Of a DNA stretch of 49,054 bases, positions 1 through 8,490 are shown piece after piece. The notes below the pieces were generated by a model. It did not search any database, had not been told where the DNA came from, and worked only from the letters and a program-made list of their open reading frames with translations. A program made the translations under genes and the position numbers. The stretch's first letter is position 1; every line of letters begins with the position of its first letter. This DNA comes from an uncultured Clostridia bacterium. GTDB taxonomy: Bacteria > Bacillota > Clostridia > TANB77 > CAG-508. The stretch covers positions 1-49,054 of the forward strand of contig CANQPZ010000007.1 in NCBI GenBank assembly GCA_947625895.1. Direction: 5' to 3'.

Positions 1-914
1 AAAGCTCCAGCTCCTAATCTTATATCTAGGTCAAAATCAAAACCTGTTCCCCATATATTTTTTCCTAATATTCCATATTCTCTAGCTTGATCGATAGCTA
101 TTTGGAATCTATGTACTGCAATTGGATATTCTGCTCTAACATAGATATATCCTTGATTTGCTCCTATTGTATATGCAGCTATTGCCATTGCTTCAACAAC
201 TGAATGAGGATCTCCTTCAAGTATACTTCTATCCATGAATGCTCCAGGGTCTCCTTCGTCTGCATTACAAACTACATATTTTTGATCTCCTTGAGCTTCT
301 TTTGTAAATAACCATTTCTTGCCTGTTGGGAATCCAGCTCCTCCACGGCCTCTTAATCCTGAATCTGTTATTACTTTTACGACTTCGTCTGGTGTCATTT
401 CTGTAAGTACTTTTTCTAGTGCTTTATATCCATCAAAAGCTATATATTCATCTATTTGTTCTGGATCTATTACACCACAATTTTTAAGTGCAATTCTTTT
501 TTGTTTTTTATAGAAAGATAATTCATCTAATTTTTGAACTTTTTTACCATCAATGTCTTTGCAAAGTAATCTTTCTACTGGTTTTCCATTTATTATGTGG
601 CTCTCAATGATTTCTTCGCAATCATCAGGTGTTACCATTGCATAAAAAGTATCTTCTGGTCTAATTATTACAACTGGTCCCTTGGCACATAATCCAAAAC
701 ATCCAGTTTGAATAACTCTAACGTTTTCTATTTTCTTTTCTTCAATTATTTGTCTGAATTTTTTTAATATTTCTGGTGATTTTGATGAAGTACATCCAGT
801 ACCATGACATATTAAAATGTGTTTTTCTCTAGCTTGTGATTTTTGATTTATGCGTAGATCTAATTCTTTTCTTTTATTTGTTCTAATTTCATTAATTTCT
901 TGTAGAGTTTTCAT
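1..914 (-). CDS. NADH-dependent hydrogenase/NuoF-like subunit (HydB type), 3' end outside window
   Basis: This is the 51-kDa, FMN- and NADH-binding flavoprotein subunit, likely of a bifurcating or NADH-linked [FeFe] hydrogenase. It is absent from the ORF track because the stop lies beyond base 1; I read it from the minus strand starting MKTLQEINEIRTNKRKEL. Residues ~30-110 form a thioredoxin-like [2Fe-2S] domain with 'CHGTGCTSS' and 'CFGLCAKGP'. The NuoF core then begins with the glycine-rich 'GLRGRGGAGFPTGKKW' and 'ADEGDPGAFMDRS'. The N-terminal ferredoxin domain is typical of HydB rather than minimal NuoF. It lies 18 bp after the NuoE-like gene, so they are co-transcribed. The catalytic HydA would be expected just off the left edge, and the maturation genes are at 29.6-33.3 kb. 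Confidence 0.9.
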   Translation of the reverse strand, partial: MKTLQEINEIRTNKRKELDLRINQKSQAREKHILICHGTGCTSSKSPEILKKFRQIIEEKKIENVRVIQTGCFGLCAKGPVVIIRPEDTFYAMVTPDDCEEIIESHIINGKPVERLLCKDIDGKKVQKLDELSFYKKQKRIALKNCGVIDPEQIDEYIAFDGYKALEKVLTEMTPDEVVKVITDSGLRGRGGAGFPTGKKWLFTKEAQGDQKYVVCNADEGDPGAFMDRSILEGDPHSVVEAMAIAAYTIGANQGYIYVRAEYPIAVHRFQIAIDQAREYGILGKNIWGTGFDFDLDIRLGAGA

Positions 915-932
915 ATTTTTCCCCCTATCTTA

Positions 933-1412
933 TTATTCTTCATTTTCTAATTTATCTAGCATTTCATCTAGCATTTTTACTGTAGCTTTACCGTGTACTT
1001 CATTATTTACTGTAAATACTGGTGCTAAACCGCATGCTCCAACACATCTTGTAGCTTCAATTGAAAATTTACCGTCTGGAGTTGTTTCTCCTTCTTCAAG
1101 TTTAAGTCTTTCTTTCAATCTATCTAGAATTTTTTGTGATCCTTTTACATAGCATGCTGTACCTAAACATACTGCTATATGATATTTTCCTTTTGGTTTT
1201 AGAGTAAATCTTGAGTAAAATGTTATTACTCCATAAACTTCTGCCATTGGTATATTTAAATATTCTGATATTTCTTGTTGTGCCTTCATTGGTATGTAAC
1301 CTGCTTTTACTTGAACATCATTTAAAATTTTAATCAAGTTACTTTTATCTCTGTCGTATTTTTCTAATATTTCTTTGTATGTTCCTTCGCAGTTGCATTT
1401 AACTTCTCCCAT
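933..1412 (-). CDS. NuoE-like [2Fe-2S] subunit of NADH-linked hydrogenase (HydC type)
   Basis: The 159-aa protein is the usual length for the 24-kDa NuoE family. It shows the helical start 'ILNDVQVKAGYIPMKAQQEISEYLN' and the four cysteine ligands of a thioredoxin-fold [2Fe-2S] cluster in 'CLGTACYVKGS' and 'CVGACGLAP'. It passes electrons between the flavoprotein subunit and the hydrogenase. A strong AGGAGG lies just upstream of the ATG. Its position directly before a HydB-type gene, without other complex I genes visible, favours a cytoplasmic hydrogenase over respiratory complex I. Confidence 0.9.
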   Translation of the reverse strand: MGEVKCNCEGTYKEILEKYDRDKSNLIKILNDVQVKAGYIPMKAQQEISEYLNIPMAEVYGVITFYSRFTLKPKGKYHIAVCLGTACYVKGSQKILDRLKERLKLEEGETTPDGKFSIEATRCVGACGLAPVFTVNNEVHGKATVKMLDEMLDKLENEE

Positions 1413-1530
1413 ATTTTTACCTCCTAAATAGATTTCGTATTTATTATACTAATTGTTATTGACAAATAAAAGTGATAATTTTTCCATTAAATTATATTGT
1501 TAAAATTATCAAATATTATAATAGTTTTCC

Positions 1531-1566
1531 AAAAAATAAGTTAGTTCGATTTTTCAAACTAACTTA
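1531..1566 (-). terminator. Intrinsic terminator of hpf
   Basis: A perfect 10-bp inverted repeat, TAAGTTAGTT with AACTAACTTA, is followed on the minus strand by TTTTTT. It sits 26 bp past the hpf stop codon. Confidence 0.85.
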
Positions 1567-1591
1567 TACTTAGCATCCTATTTTATTTTCA

Positions 1592-2125
1592 TTAAGCTTC
1601 TGGTTCTACTAAACCGAAATTTTTACCATCTTTTAATCTATATATTACATTAACTTTATTTGTATCTATGTCTACGAATGTTAAAAATGTTGCATTTGAT
1701 TTTCCTTCTAATTCCAATCTAGCATCTTCTACAGACATAGGTTTTATTTCGTAATATGTTGTCTTTATTACTTCTCCTTCTGTTTCAGAAGCTTTTTCTA
1801 CTGACATTTCTTTAATTCTTAAAGATTCGTCTTTATTTAATCTTTCTTTTTTTGTTTTAGCTTTTCTTACTTGTCTTTCTAAGATATCTATATCTTCATC
1901 TATTGAAGCATATAAATCTTTATTTTCTGTAACAGCTCTGTAAGAATCACCTTTATATGAAGCACTTATTTCTGCAATTTGTAGTTCTCTTTCAAGTCTA
2001 ATCATAACTTGAACATCAAGTTCATCTGTTGTAAAGTATTTTTCTAATCTTGAAAGTTTCTTCTCAATGTAATCCTTAATTGCATCTGTTGCCTTTAAAT
2101 CTTTTCCTGTAATTTTTATATTCAT
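1592..2125 (-). CDS. hpf: Ribosome hibernation promoting factor, long form
   Basis: This protein binds the 30S subunit and dimerises 70S ribosomes into inactive 100S particles in slow growth. The N-terminal RaiA/HPF domain runs from MNIKITGKDLKATDAIKDYIEKKL to about residue 100. After a lysine-rich linker comes the C-terminal dimerisation domain ('KTTYYEIKPMSVEDARLELE...FLTFVDIDTNKVNVIYRLKDGKNFGLVEPE'), so this is the long form usual in Bacillota. The ORF track starts four codons earlier (MKLYMNIKI), but the AAAGG sits directly against that ATG and spaces well from the second ATG, which begins the family's conserved MNI. It is monocistronic with its own terminator. Confidence 0.93.
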   Translation of the reverse strand: MNIKITGKDLKATDAIKDYIEKKLSRLEKYFTTDELDVQVMIRLERELQIAEISASYKGDSYRAVTENKDLYASIDEDIDILERQVRKAKTKKERLNKDESLRIKEMSVEKASETEGEVIKTTYYEIKPMSVEDARLELEGKSNATFLTFVDIDTNKVNVIYRLKDGKNFGLVEPEA

Positions 2126-2240
2126 ATATAATTTCATCCTTTCTTTTCCTGTTTTGTGGCTTCATTATATATGTATTATGGTTAAAAGTCAACAATTAAT
2201 TTTTATTATAAAATCAAAGTTTTCAGGGAAATTTTGATTA

Positions 2241-2282
2241 ACAAAAAAGGCCTTAAATAATAGAATTTATTCAAGGCCTTTA
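2241..2282 (-). terminator. Intrinsic terminator of recO
   Basis: The arms AAGGCCTTaaataa and ttattcAAGGCCTT form a long stem with one mismatch, followed on the minus strand by TTTTTTG. It overlaps the recO stop codon and ends the era-yqzL-recO operon. Confidence 0.85.
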
Positions 2283-3005
2283 TAGTTTTTCTACCTTATA
2301 TTCTTTTTCTAGTTTTTCATTAAAATATATTCTTGAAACAAGTTCAAATTCTTTTAATGCTTGATCGCTTATTGTAAATGAAAATATTTTTTTAGCATCT
2401 GCCATTTGACTATATATTATTGCATACTTGCTTCCCTCTGATAATTTAATTGAACTTTTGTCTTGCTTGCTACAATTTGGGCATTTGAATCCATCATCTT
2501 TAATGCTAAATTCAGTTAAGTTATCTTTTTCTCCACAAGATACACATTCGTTTATATTTGGCGCATATCCTAAAATTTTTAATAATCTCATTTTAAATAC
2601 TGATATTATAAAATCTAAATTTTTGTCGCTTTCTGAAATTATATATAAAGTATTTAAATACAATTTTAGGATATTATAATTATTCTGATTTTCTGTTGTT
2701 ACATCAGAAATTATTTTCGTTATTGTTGATACATAATTTAATTTGTCTAAATCTGTTCTTATATTATAAAAGACTTCAATAGGATCGCAACTTTGAATGT
2801 TATAAATATCATTAGATTTATGTAATACATATTCTCCAAAGCATAGTAATTGAGAACCTGCCATAAGTAGGCTCTTTGGTCTTTTAGCTCCTTTGGCTAC
2901 ACAAGATATCTTTCCTAAGTTTGGTGTTAAAATTGTTAGGATTTTATCTGAATCGCCAAGGCTATTTTCTGCAATTACAATTCCATTTGTTTTAATACTT
3001 CTCAT
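2280..3005 (-). CDS. recO: DNA repair protein RecO
   Basis: RecO helps load RecA onto SSB-coated DNA in the RecFOR pathway. The 241-aa product has the N-terminal OB fold ('GIVIAENSLGDSDKILTILTPNLGKISCVAKGAKRPKS') and a central helical region. A four-cysteine zinc finger, 'CVSCGEKDNL...CPNCSKQ', lies at roughly residues 155-178. Length and zinc finger fit the Bacillota family. It begins one base after the stop codon of the mini-yqzL ORF, so translation is probably coupled. Confidence 0.92.
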   Translation of the reverse strand: MRSIKTNGIVIAENSLGDSDKILTILTPNLGKISCVAKGAKRPKSLLMAGSQLLCFGEYVLHKSNDIYNIQSCDPIEVFYNIRTDLDKLNYVSTITKIISDVTTENQNNYNILKLYLNTLYIISESDKNLDFIISVFKMRLLKILGYAPNINECVSCGEKDNLTEFSIKDDGFKCPNCSKQDKSSIKLSEGSKYAIIYSQMADAKKIFSFTISDQALKEFELVSRIYFNEKLEKEYKVEKL

Positions 3006-3006
3006 A

Positions 3007-3090
3007 TTACTCTTCTTTTTCTTTATATTCTAAATAATCTTCTATTTTTCCAGATTTTTTAAACTTTTCCCATTTTTCTTTTTTGTCCAT
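3007..3090 (-). CDS. yqzL: Very short YqzL-family protein
   Basis: A 27-codon ORF too short for the ORF track reads MDKKEKWEKFKKSGKIEDYLEYKEKEE. The W-x2-F-x3-G-x-I-x2-YL-x-YKE pattern matches the YqzL-like family, a tiny protein of unknown function encoded between era and recO in Bacillus. The position here is the same: 42 bp after era and one base before recO. It is shorter than the ~45-aa Bacillus protein. The Shine-Dalgarno (AGAAGTG) is moderate. I am fairly confident in the homology because both motif and synteny agree. Confidence 0.75.
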   Translation of the reverse strand: MDKKEKWEKFKKSGKIEDYLEYKEKEE

Positions 3091-3132
3091 AATAATATCA
3101 CTTCTCTTTCTATATTATTATGAACTTTGAGT

Positions 3133-4038
3133 TTAGTTTGTATACTTAAACTTTTTTAAAATTTGTGTATTTTCATCCCATTTAGGATCTACTTTTACCC
3201 ATAATTTTAGGTTTACTTTTATTCCAAAATTTCTTTCCAAATCTTCTCTAGCATATTGTCCTATTTTTTTAAGCATTACACCATTTTTTCCAATTATTAT
3301 TCCTTTGTGTGATTCTCTCTTGCAGTATATTGTTGCTTCTATGTCATATATTTCTTGCTTTTGCTTTGTTTTTCTATTTTTAAAACTTTCTACTTCAACA
3401 TATATTCCATGTGGTACTTCATCATTTAAAAATCTTAACGCTTTTTCTCTTATTTTTTCTTCTGCCATTTGCCTTAACGTTTGATCTGTGTACTCATCTT
3501 CTTCATAATATCTTGGACCTGGTTTTAGATTTTTTTCAATTTCATCTAAAACTACATCTGAATATTTTCCCTTTGTTGCTTCAACTGGAATTACTGCTGA
3601 AAAGTCATATGTTTCTTTATATTTATCTATAAGTTCTAATAAGTCTTCTTTTTTTACTAAATCAATTTTATTTATAATTAAAATTGTTTTTTTATTAATC
3701 TCTTTTAATTTTTCTAAGATGTATGTGTCACCTTTTCCGACATCTTTGCTTGTTGCTTCTATCATAAATAATACTACATTAACATCTTTTAAAGTAGACC
3801 ATGCTGTATCTATCATTGTTTCACTTAGTTTACTTTTTGGTTTATGAATTCCTGGTGTGTCTATAAATATTATCTGTGAATTTTCTCTATTTGCAATTGC
3901 TCTTATTGCCATTCTTGTTGTTTGTGGCTTATTTGCAGTAATTACAACATCTTCTTTTATTAAATTATTTAATAATGTGGATTTTCCAACATTAGTTCTT
4001 CCAATTATAGAAACAAATCCTGATTTAAATTCTGACAT
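3133..4038 (-). CDS. era: GTPase Era
   Basis: Era is an essential GTPase that binds the 3' end of 16S rRNA during 30S assembly. The 301-aa protein has G1 'GRTNVGKST', G3 'DTPG' at residues 60-63 and G4 'NKID'. A C-terminal KH domain carries the 'GIIIGKNGVMLKKIG' loop. Length is normal. It is the first gene of era-yqzL-recO; a terminator for the gene upstream lies at 4125-4158, so the promoter should fall in 4039-4124. Confidence 0.96.
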   Translation of the reverse strand: MSEFKSGFVSIIGRTNVGKSTLLNNLIKEDVVITANKPQTTRMAIRAIANRENSQIIFIDTPGIHKPKSKLSETMIDTAWSTLKDVNVVLFMIEATSKDVGKGDTYILEKLKEINKKTILIINKIDLVKKEDLLELIDKYKETYDFSAVIPVEATKGKYSDVVLDEIEKNLKPGPRYYEEDEYTDQTLRQMAEEKIREKALRFLNDEVPHGIYVEVESFKNRKTKQKQEIYDIEATIYCKRESHKGIIIGKNGVMLKKIGQYAREDLERNFGIKVNLKLWVKVDPKWDENTQILKKFKYTN

Positions 4039-4124
4039 AAATTCTCCTTTTTTAAAATCGATAATATTTTAGCACACTTTCTATTTTTTAACAACTTATT
4101 GATTTGGCTTTAACTATATAATGC

Positions 4125-4158
4125 AAAAAAATTAGCAACAAAATGTTGCTAATTTTTT
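4125..4158 (-). terminator. Intrinsic terminator of the DUF3048 gene
   Basis: The arms AAAAAATTAGCAACA and TGTTGCTAATTTTTT are near perfect, with A and T runs on both sides so it could work in both directions. It sits three bases past the DUF3048 stop and separates it from era. Confidence 0.85.
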
Positions 4159-4161
4159 ATT

Positions 4162-5283
4162 TTATTCAAATGTAGGTGTCATTGTTGTTGGCATGATTTC
4201 CACAAAAGTGTTTCCATCATTTACATCTATTTCATTTCCTGCTGCATCTTTATAAACTGTTTGTGAACTTCTATCTGCTTTTGTACAAGTAATAGGAATT
4301 GCCTTTCCATTTGTTATGTAATATCCATTCATTGTTCCTATATTCTTTAATCCTTGTCTTCCTTTATTATCACTATCTGTTAATGTATAATTTGCAGCTT
4401 GAGTTATTATTATGTTTTTAGTTGTGATATTTTCAGAAGTAACAGCATCTGTTTGAACTTGTTTTCTAGCATACCTAGTATATCTTTGAGTTTCAGGATC
4501 ATATTTAAATACAACCGTTTGCAATGTAGAAAATGGTATAGTTACGTTAGTTGCTACAACAGCATCTTCTCTTTCATCTAATACAACCTCATCTGTTACA
4601 TAAAGTAATACGCTCTTTTGTGTAGATGTAGTTCTGTATCCTTTCTTTTCAGCTGCAGCTCTAATTGTAATAGTATTAGTTATTGAATTGTGTGGTTTTT
4701 TATATGTTTTATTTGGCTCTTTAGAGATTCTCCAGAAAACATCTCCTTCTTTCCAAGCTTTACCTGTATCATATTCCAATCCATTAATATTATTTACACC
4801 CAAACTTTTTATGTCTTTTTGTGCTTGTGGGCTCCATCCTATATGAGCATATATTGCATCATTTTCTAAGGCATAATCAAGGAAATAATGTCTTGAACTT
4901 CTCATAGGTCCAACTTTCTCTGCATCTGTTCCTTTAAATAATGCCATTAATCTTGTTTCTCCACCTTCAACAATTATTTCGTACACCATATATGCACTAT
5001 TAATTGAAAATTGTGGCCAAGCATCACTATGATTATCAATCATACAAGCTATCGGTCTATTTTCTCCTGCAAATATTTGTACTTGTTTAACTGGCTCTGG
5101 TGATACTTCTGGTTGAGGTACAACTGCTTGTGATAATGCTTCTTTAACAGTCTTTCCATTTACAAAGATATTCCAACCTAAATAAACTCCACCAGCACAT
5201 AGTAATAAGAATAGTAAAATTATGCAAATGACAAGTGGCTTTCTGCTTTTCTTTTTTGTTTTTGCCTTTTCTTTTTTACTCAT
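4162..5283 (-). CDS. Membrane-anchored DUF3048 (YerB-like) extracellular protein
   Basis: The 373-aa protein starts with a basic stretch (KKEKAKTKKKSRK) and a single membrane segment near residues 17-38, without a lipobox. The DUF3048 domain follows: 'RPIACMIDNHSDAWPQFSINSAYMVYEIIVEGGETRLMALF', 'VGPMRSSRHYFLDYALENDAIYAHIGWSP'. The family is exported and found in spore-forming Bacillota; its function is unknown to me. A strong GGGGGAG precedes the ATG. It follows ybeY by 32 bp and ends at its own terminator, so it is probably the last gene of the yqfC-to-ybeY unit. Confidence 0.8.
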   Translation of the reverse strand: MSKKEKAKTKKKSRKPLVICIILLFLLLCAGGVYLGWNIFVNGKTVKEALSQAVVPQPEVSPEPVKQVQIFAGENRPIACMIDNHSDAWPQFSINSAYMVYEIIVEGGETRLMALFKGTDAEKVGPMRSSRHYFLDYALENDAIYAHIGWSPQAQKDIKSLGVNNINGLEYDTGKAWKEGDVFWRISKEPNKTYKKPHNSITNTITIRAAAEKKGYRTTSTQKSVLLYVTDEVVLDEREDAVVATNVTIPFSTLQTVVFKYDPETQRYTRYARKQVQTDAVTSENITTKNIIITQAANYTLTDSDNKGRQGLKNIGTMNGYYITNGKAIPITCTKADRSSQTVYKDAAGNEIDVNDGNTFVEIMPTTMTPTFE

Positions 5284-5315
5284 AAAAACTCCCCCTCTTC
5301 CTCTTTTGTGATTTA

Positions 5316-5786
5316 TTATTCTCTAATAATGTTTAATTGGTTTAGAACATTTTCTTCTTTTTCTCTCATTTGAGTTCTATCGCTTAATTCGATATGGTCA
5401 TAACCCATTAAATGATAAAATCCATGTACTAGCATATATGCATATTCTCTTTCAAAAGAATGTCCATATTCTACTGCTTGTTTTTTAACTTGTTCTATTG
5501 AGATAACTATATCTCCTAATGGTTCTTCTATATCACTTTCAAAATTTACTAATTCTTCTTTCTCAAACATTGGGAAAGATAGTACATCTGTTGGTTTATT
5601 TATTTTTCTATATGTATTATTAAGTTTCTGAATTTGATCTGGCGTTGTTAAAATTAGACTAATATATAATTTAGTTTTTAATAAATCTTCTGTTTCAAAG
5701 CATTTATTTACAACTAATTCTGCTAAATTTTTATATTGGTCATCTGCGTCTATGTCTAAAAATTCTATTTGCGTTCTTTCTTCCAC
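5316..5786 (-). CDS. ybeY: Endoribonuclease YbeY, rRNA maturation factor
   Basis: YbeY acts in 16S rRNA 3'-end maturation and ribosome quality control. The zinc site 'HGFYHLMGYDH' (H-x3-H-x5-H) is intact at residues 121-131, and 'TDVLSFPMFE' is the family's other hallmark. The length of 156 aa is normal. The start codon is GTG, with AAAGGT at good spacing. In many Bacillota ybeY follows phoH; here the gene upstream is instead an unrecognised 387-aa protein. Confidence 0.94.
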   Translation of the reverse strand: MEERTQIEFLDIDADDQYKNLAELVVNKCFETEDLLKTKLYISLILTTPDQIQKLNNTYRKINKPTDVLSFPMFEKEELVNFESDIEEPLGDIVISIEQVKKQAVEYGHSFEREYAYMLVHGFYHLMGYDHIELSDRTQMREKEENVLNQLNIIRE

Positions 5787-5799
5787 TTTTATTACCTTT

Positions 5800-6963
5800 C
5801 TAGTTAACCTTTTTATATTTAATAGTACTTGTCTTACATGAATTTTTTATTTCTCTCATTGCACCATAAGATATAAGTTTTTCTTTAAAAAATGCTAGAA
5901 TCTGTTTATTTTCTTCATTATCTTCAACAGTTTCTATTTCTCTTTTTAAGAATAATATTTCTTTTTGTCTAGGTAATTCTGCTTTTTGATACTTGTCCCA
6001 GAATTTTTTGTATTTTTCTCTTTCTTCAAGCTTTTCCCAATATACTTTTGTTGATAATGTTTTTACATTATATGTTTCTGCTAATGTTAGCAATAATTCA
6101 TAAGCTTCAATTTTTTTGTTTTCTTTTTCTTCTCTAACTATTATTTTTCTTAAATCATTTAATAGTTTGTTGTAGCATTGTTCTGCCGCAACTAGAGGTA
6201 GACTATGTGTAAATATTTGTCTGCTTATATTTAGTAAAAGCATATTTTTTTCAACATAATCTTTTGCATCTAATTCACCAATATCAAATTGGTCTAATTT
6301 GTTATAATCCTCTCTAATTTTTTCATCAATGTTTCCGTTATCTCTAATTGGAATTATTGTTGAAATATATTCATTTAACGTATCGAATATTTTATTGTAT
6401 ATATCTATTTTTGAACTTTCACCATTTCTAGGTGTATCTGCTAATTTAACAGAATAATTTTTTAGTATTCCTTTATAAAAAATATCCATTTGTGCAATAT
6501 AGAAGTTTTTATATCTTGCTAATGCTTTTTCTTTTGCACTAAGTTTTAATGATTCATAATCTAATTCCATTAAATATTTTTGTTTTCTATATTTATATTC
6601 AATATACTCGTTTTCTTTTAATGCTGTTATCTTATAATAGTTACCCATCGCATCTTTTTCAAAATCAGATGCTGCATCTAATTTAACTTTTTTGTAAACG
6701 CTATCCATTATGTATTTATCTATTGCTTCTAAATAAAGTGTGTAAGCCTCTTGGAATTTATCTTCAGCTAATTTTTTCTTATCCTCATCTAAACCTTCTT
6801 TTAGTTTAGCTTCATAAGATTTCAAAAGATTATTTCTTTTAAAAGTTATCATCATACTATTAATACCAATTTTTGTTGGTATCATAATTCTTGATAATGT
6901 ACTACTGATTTTTCCAAAAAAAGTTTTATTTGAATCTACTACTCTTAAACTTCTTTGTTCCAA
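5800..6963 (-). CDS. Unrecognised helical protein in the phoH position
   Basis: I do not recognise this 387-aa protein. It is rich in Lys, Glu, Tyr and Leu, looks almost wholly alpha-helical with stretches likely to form coiled coils (for example 'YEAKLKEGLDEDKKKLAEDKFQEAYTLYLEAIDKYI'), and shows no signal peptide, membrane segment, P-loop or metal motif. It starts at TTG with GAGGAGA just upstream. It lies between yqfD and ybeY, where Bacillota normally carry phoH; none of the PhoH Walker motifs is present. Tight spacing (12-13 bp either side) and native base composition say it belongs to this operon and was not recently acquired. Confidence 0.75.
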   Translation of the reverse strand: MEQRSLRVVDSNKTFFGKISSTLSRIMIPTKIGINSMMITFKRNNLLKSYEAKLKEGLDEDKKKLAEDKFQEAYTLYLEAIDKYIMDSVYKKVKLDAASDFEKDAMGNYYKITALKENEYIEYKYRKQKYLMELDYESLKLSAKEKALARYKNFYIAQMDIFYKGILKNYSVKLADTPRNGESSKIDIYNKIFDTLNEYISTIIPIRDNGNIDEKIREDYNKLDQFDIGELDAKDYVEKNMLLLNISRQIFTHSLPLVAAEQCYNKLLNDLRKIIVREEKENKKIEAYELLLTLAETYNVKTLSTKVYWEKLEEREKYKKFWDKYQKAELPRQKEILFLKREIETVEDNEENKQILAFFKEKLISYGAMREIKNSCKTSTIKYKKVN

Positions 6964-6975
6964 TTTTTTCTCCTC

Positions 6976-8157
6976 TCACGAAACCAATTTTTCCTCTACC
7001 CCAATTTCTTCAGTGACCTCATAGATTAATCTCACATTAATTCCATTTTCATCATTTTCAATCAATACATCTCTATTTAATATTTCTTTGTCTTTTAGGT
7101 CACTCTTTAATTGTTCTTCAAGTTCGGTTGTTATCTTATTTTCAAGTGTTTCTTGGTTGTACTCTTTTTTCTCTATTTTATATTCATAATTAGTTATTTT
7201 TTTGAATTCTATCGGTAAATAAAAATTGTTAAATAATTTTATTTTTTTATTGGTTTCTATTGTATCATATTTTTCGAATTTTGAAAGTCTTTTGTAGAAA
7301 TTTATTTCGTTTTTGTTTAAAAAAATCGAATACTTATTTTCTTTATTTTGTGTTTTTACCTTTTCATCTTGAATAAATGTCTCATATTTTTCAGCGCTAT
7401 ACCAAACTTTTGCTTTTATTAATCCTGATGCATGCATATATCTCATTCCTGTATATTGTCCTTCTATCCATCCTGCAATTAGAGTATCACCTTTTTCTAC
7501 GATATCACCTTCAGTTACTAATGCTGTTCCATTCGTTACATTTATTTTTTCAATTATTGCTTCTTTGTCTGCTACAATATTGCAGTATTCATCTTTGTCT
7601 AATATTTCAGGTTTATCTGTTGTCTCAACTATCGTTACTTTTGCATTTGTTCCTTCAATATCTATTCCAATCCATGCTATTTTCTCATTTGTTAATCTCA
7701 TTTCTTCAATTATCTTATTTGTATCCAGTTTATATTTAAGTGAACCTATTTCAAGTCCTTGGGCATTTAATTCATTAATTAATTCTTCTTGCGTTAAGCT
7801 TGTATTTCCAATGATTTCAATGTTCCATACAAAATTAGATAATGCAAAAATCAAAAATGCTATTATTAAAAAAGAAAATAAAAAAACTTTTCTTTTTTTA
7901 TATTTTTTTATTATAAATGGTGCTCCCTTTTTCTTCTTAATTCTTATTTTGCATTTTATTTTTTGACTAATCTTTCTTATTTTTCTTAAATCTTGTATTT
8001 CGATATTTGTATATATTTTTGTTTGATTTATTCTTTTAGTTCTCCATAATCTTATATTTTCTTTCGCACAGCTATTTACAAATCTCTCCATAAAAAAGCT
8101 CTCAACTTCTATTTGAATATATCCTTTTATAAAATCAGGACTATTTTTTAGTAACAT
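6976..8157 (-). CDS. yqfD: Sporulation protein YqfD
   Basis: YqfD is a membrane protein linked to sporulation. The sequence has an N-terminal soluble part (~residues 1-85), a membrane helix near 'KVFLFSFLIIAFLIFALSNFVW', and a large extracytoplasmic part beginning 'IEIIGNTSLTQEELINELNAQGLEIGSLKYKLDTNKIIEEMR' that resembles a POTRA-like repeat. It fits the YqfD family in order and length (393 aa). The ORF track begins at MNVGDK, but AGGTGAT fits the later ATG (MLLKNSPDF). That start sits five bases past the yqfC stop. Confidence 0.87.
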   Translation of the reverse strand: MLLKNSPDFIKGYIQIEVESFFMERFVNSCAKENIRLWRTKRINQTKIYTNIEIQDLRKIRKISQKIKCKIRIKKKKGAPFIIKKYKKRKVFLFSFLIIAFLIFALSNFVWNIEIIGNTSLTQEELINELNAQGLEIGSLKYKLDTNKIIEEMRLTNEKIAWIGIDIEGTNAKVTIVETTDKPEILDKDEYCNIVADKEAIIEKINVTNGTALVTEGDIVEKGDTLIAGWIEGQYTGMRYMHASGLIKAKVWYSAEKYETFIQDEKVKTQNKENKYSIFLNKNEINFYKRLSKFEKYDTIETNKKIKLFNNFYLPIEFKKITNYEYKIEKKEYNQETLENKITTELEEQLKSDLKDKEILNRDVLIENDENGINVRLIYEVTEEIGVEEKLVS

Positions 8158-8161
8158 TTTA

Positions 8162-8425
8162 TCACCTACATTCAAAGTCTAGATTTTCTATTTTGCCTGT
8201 AATTTTTATATCTTCATCTGTAATTTGATTTAGCTTAAGTTCAAATCCATTTATAATTACATTTCCTATATGTGTTCTGATTCTTATAAAAAAATCTTCA
8301 TATTCTAGTATTCCTTTATAATTTTCTATTAAAATTTCATTAAAACCTATTAATGTTATTTTAGGAATATTGGTGCCAACTTCTTTTGGCAAATCTAAAA
8401 TTTCATTTACTTTATCGAAATTCAT
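8162..8425 (-). CDS. yqfC: Sporulation protein YqfC
   Basis: The small YqfC-like protein ('LDLPKEVGTNIPKITLIGFNEILIENYKGILEYEDFFIRIRTHIGNVIINGFELKLNQITDEDIKITGKIENLDF') is nearly always encoded before yqfD, as here. The track's 111-aa version adds 24 N-terminal residues from upstream DNA. The ATG giving MNFDKVNEILDLP has a good GAGG nine bases upstream and yields 87 aa, closer to the family. It heads the sporulation/ribosome operon. Confidence 0.87.
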   Translation of the reverse strand: MNFDKVNEILDLPKEVGTNIPKITLIGFNEILIENYKGILEYEDFFIRIRTHIGNVIINGFELKLNQITDEDIKITGKIENLDFECR

Positions 8426-8490
8426 ATTATCAAACCTCACTATGATAATATATATTCCTTTAGTTTGATAATATACTCGTCTTTTAAAAA

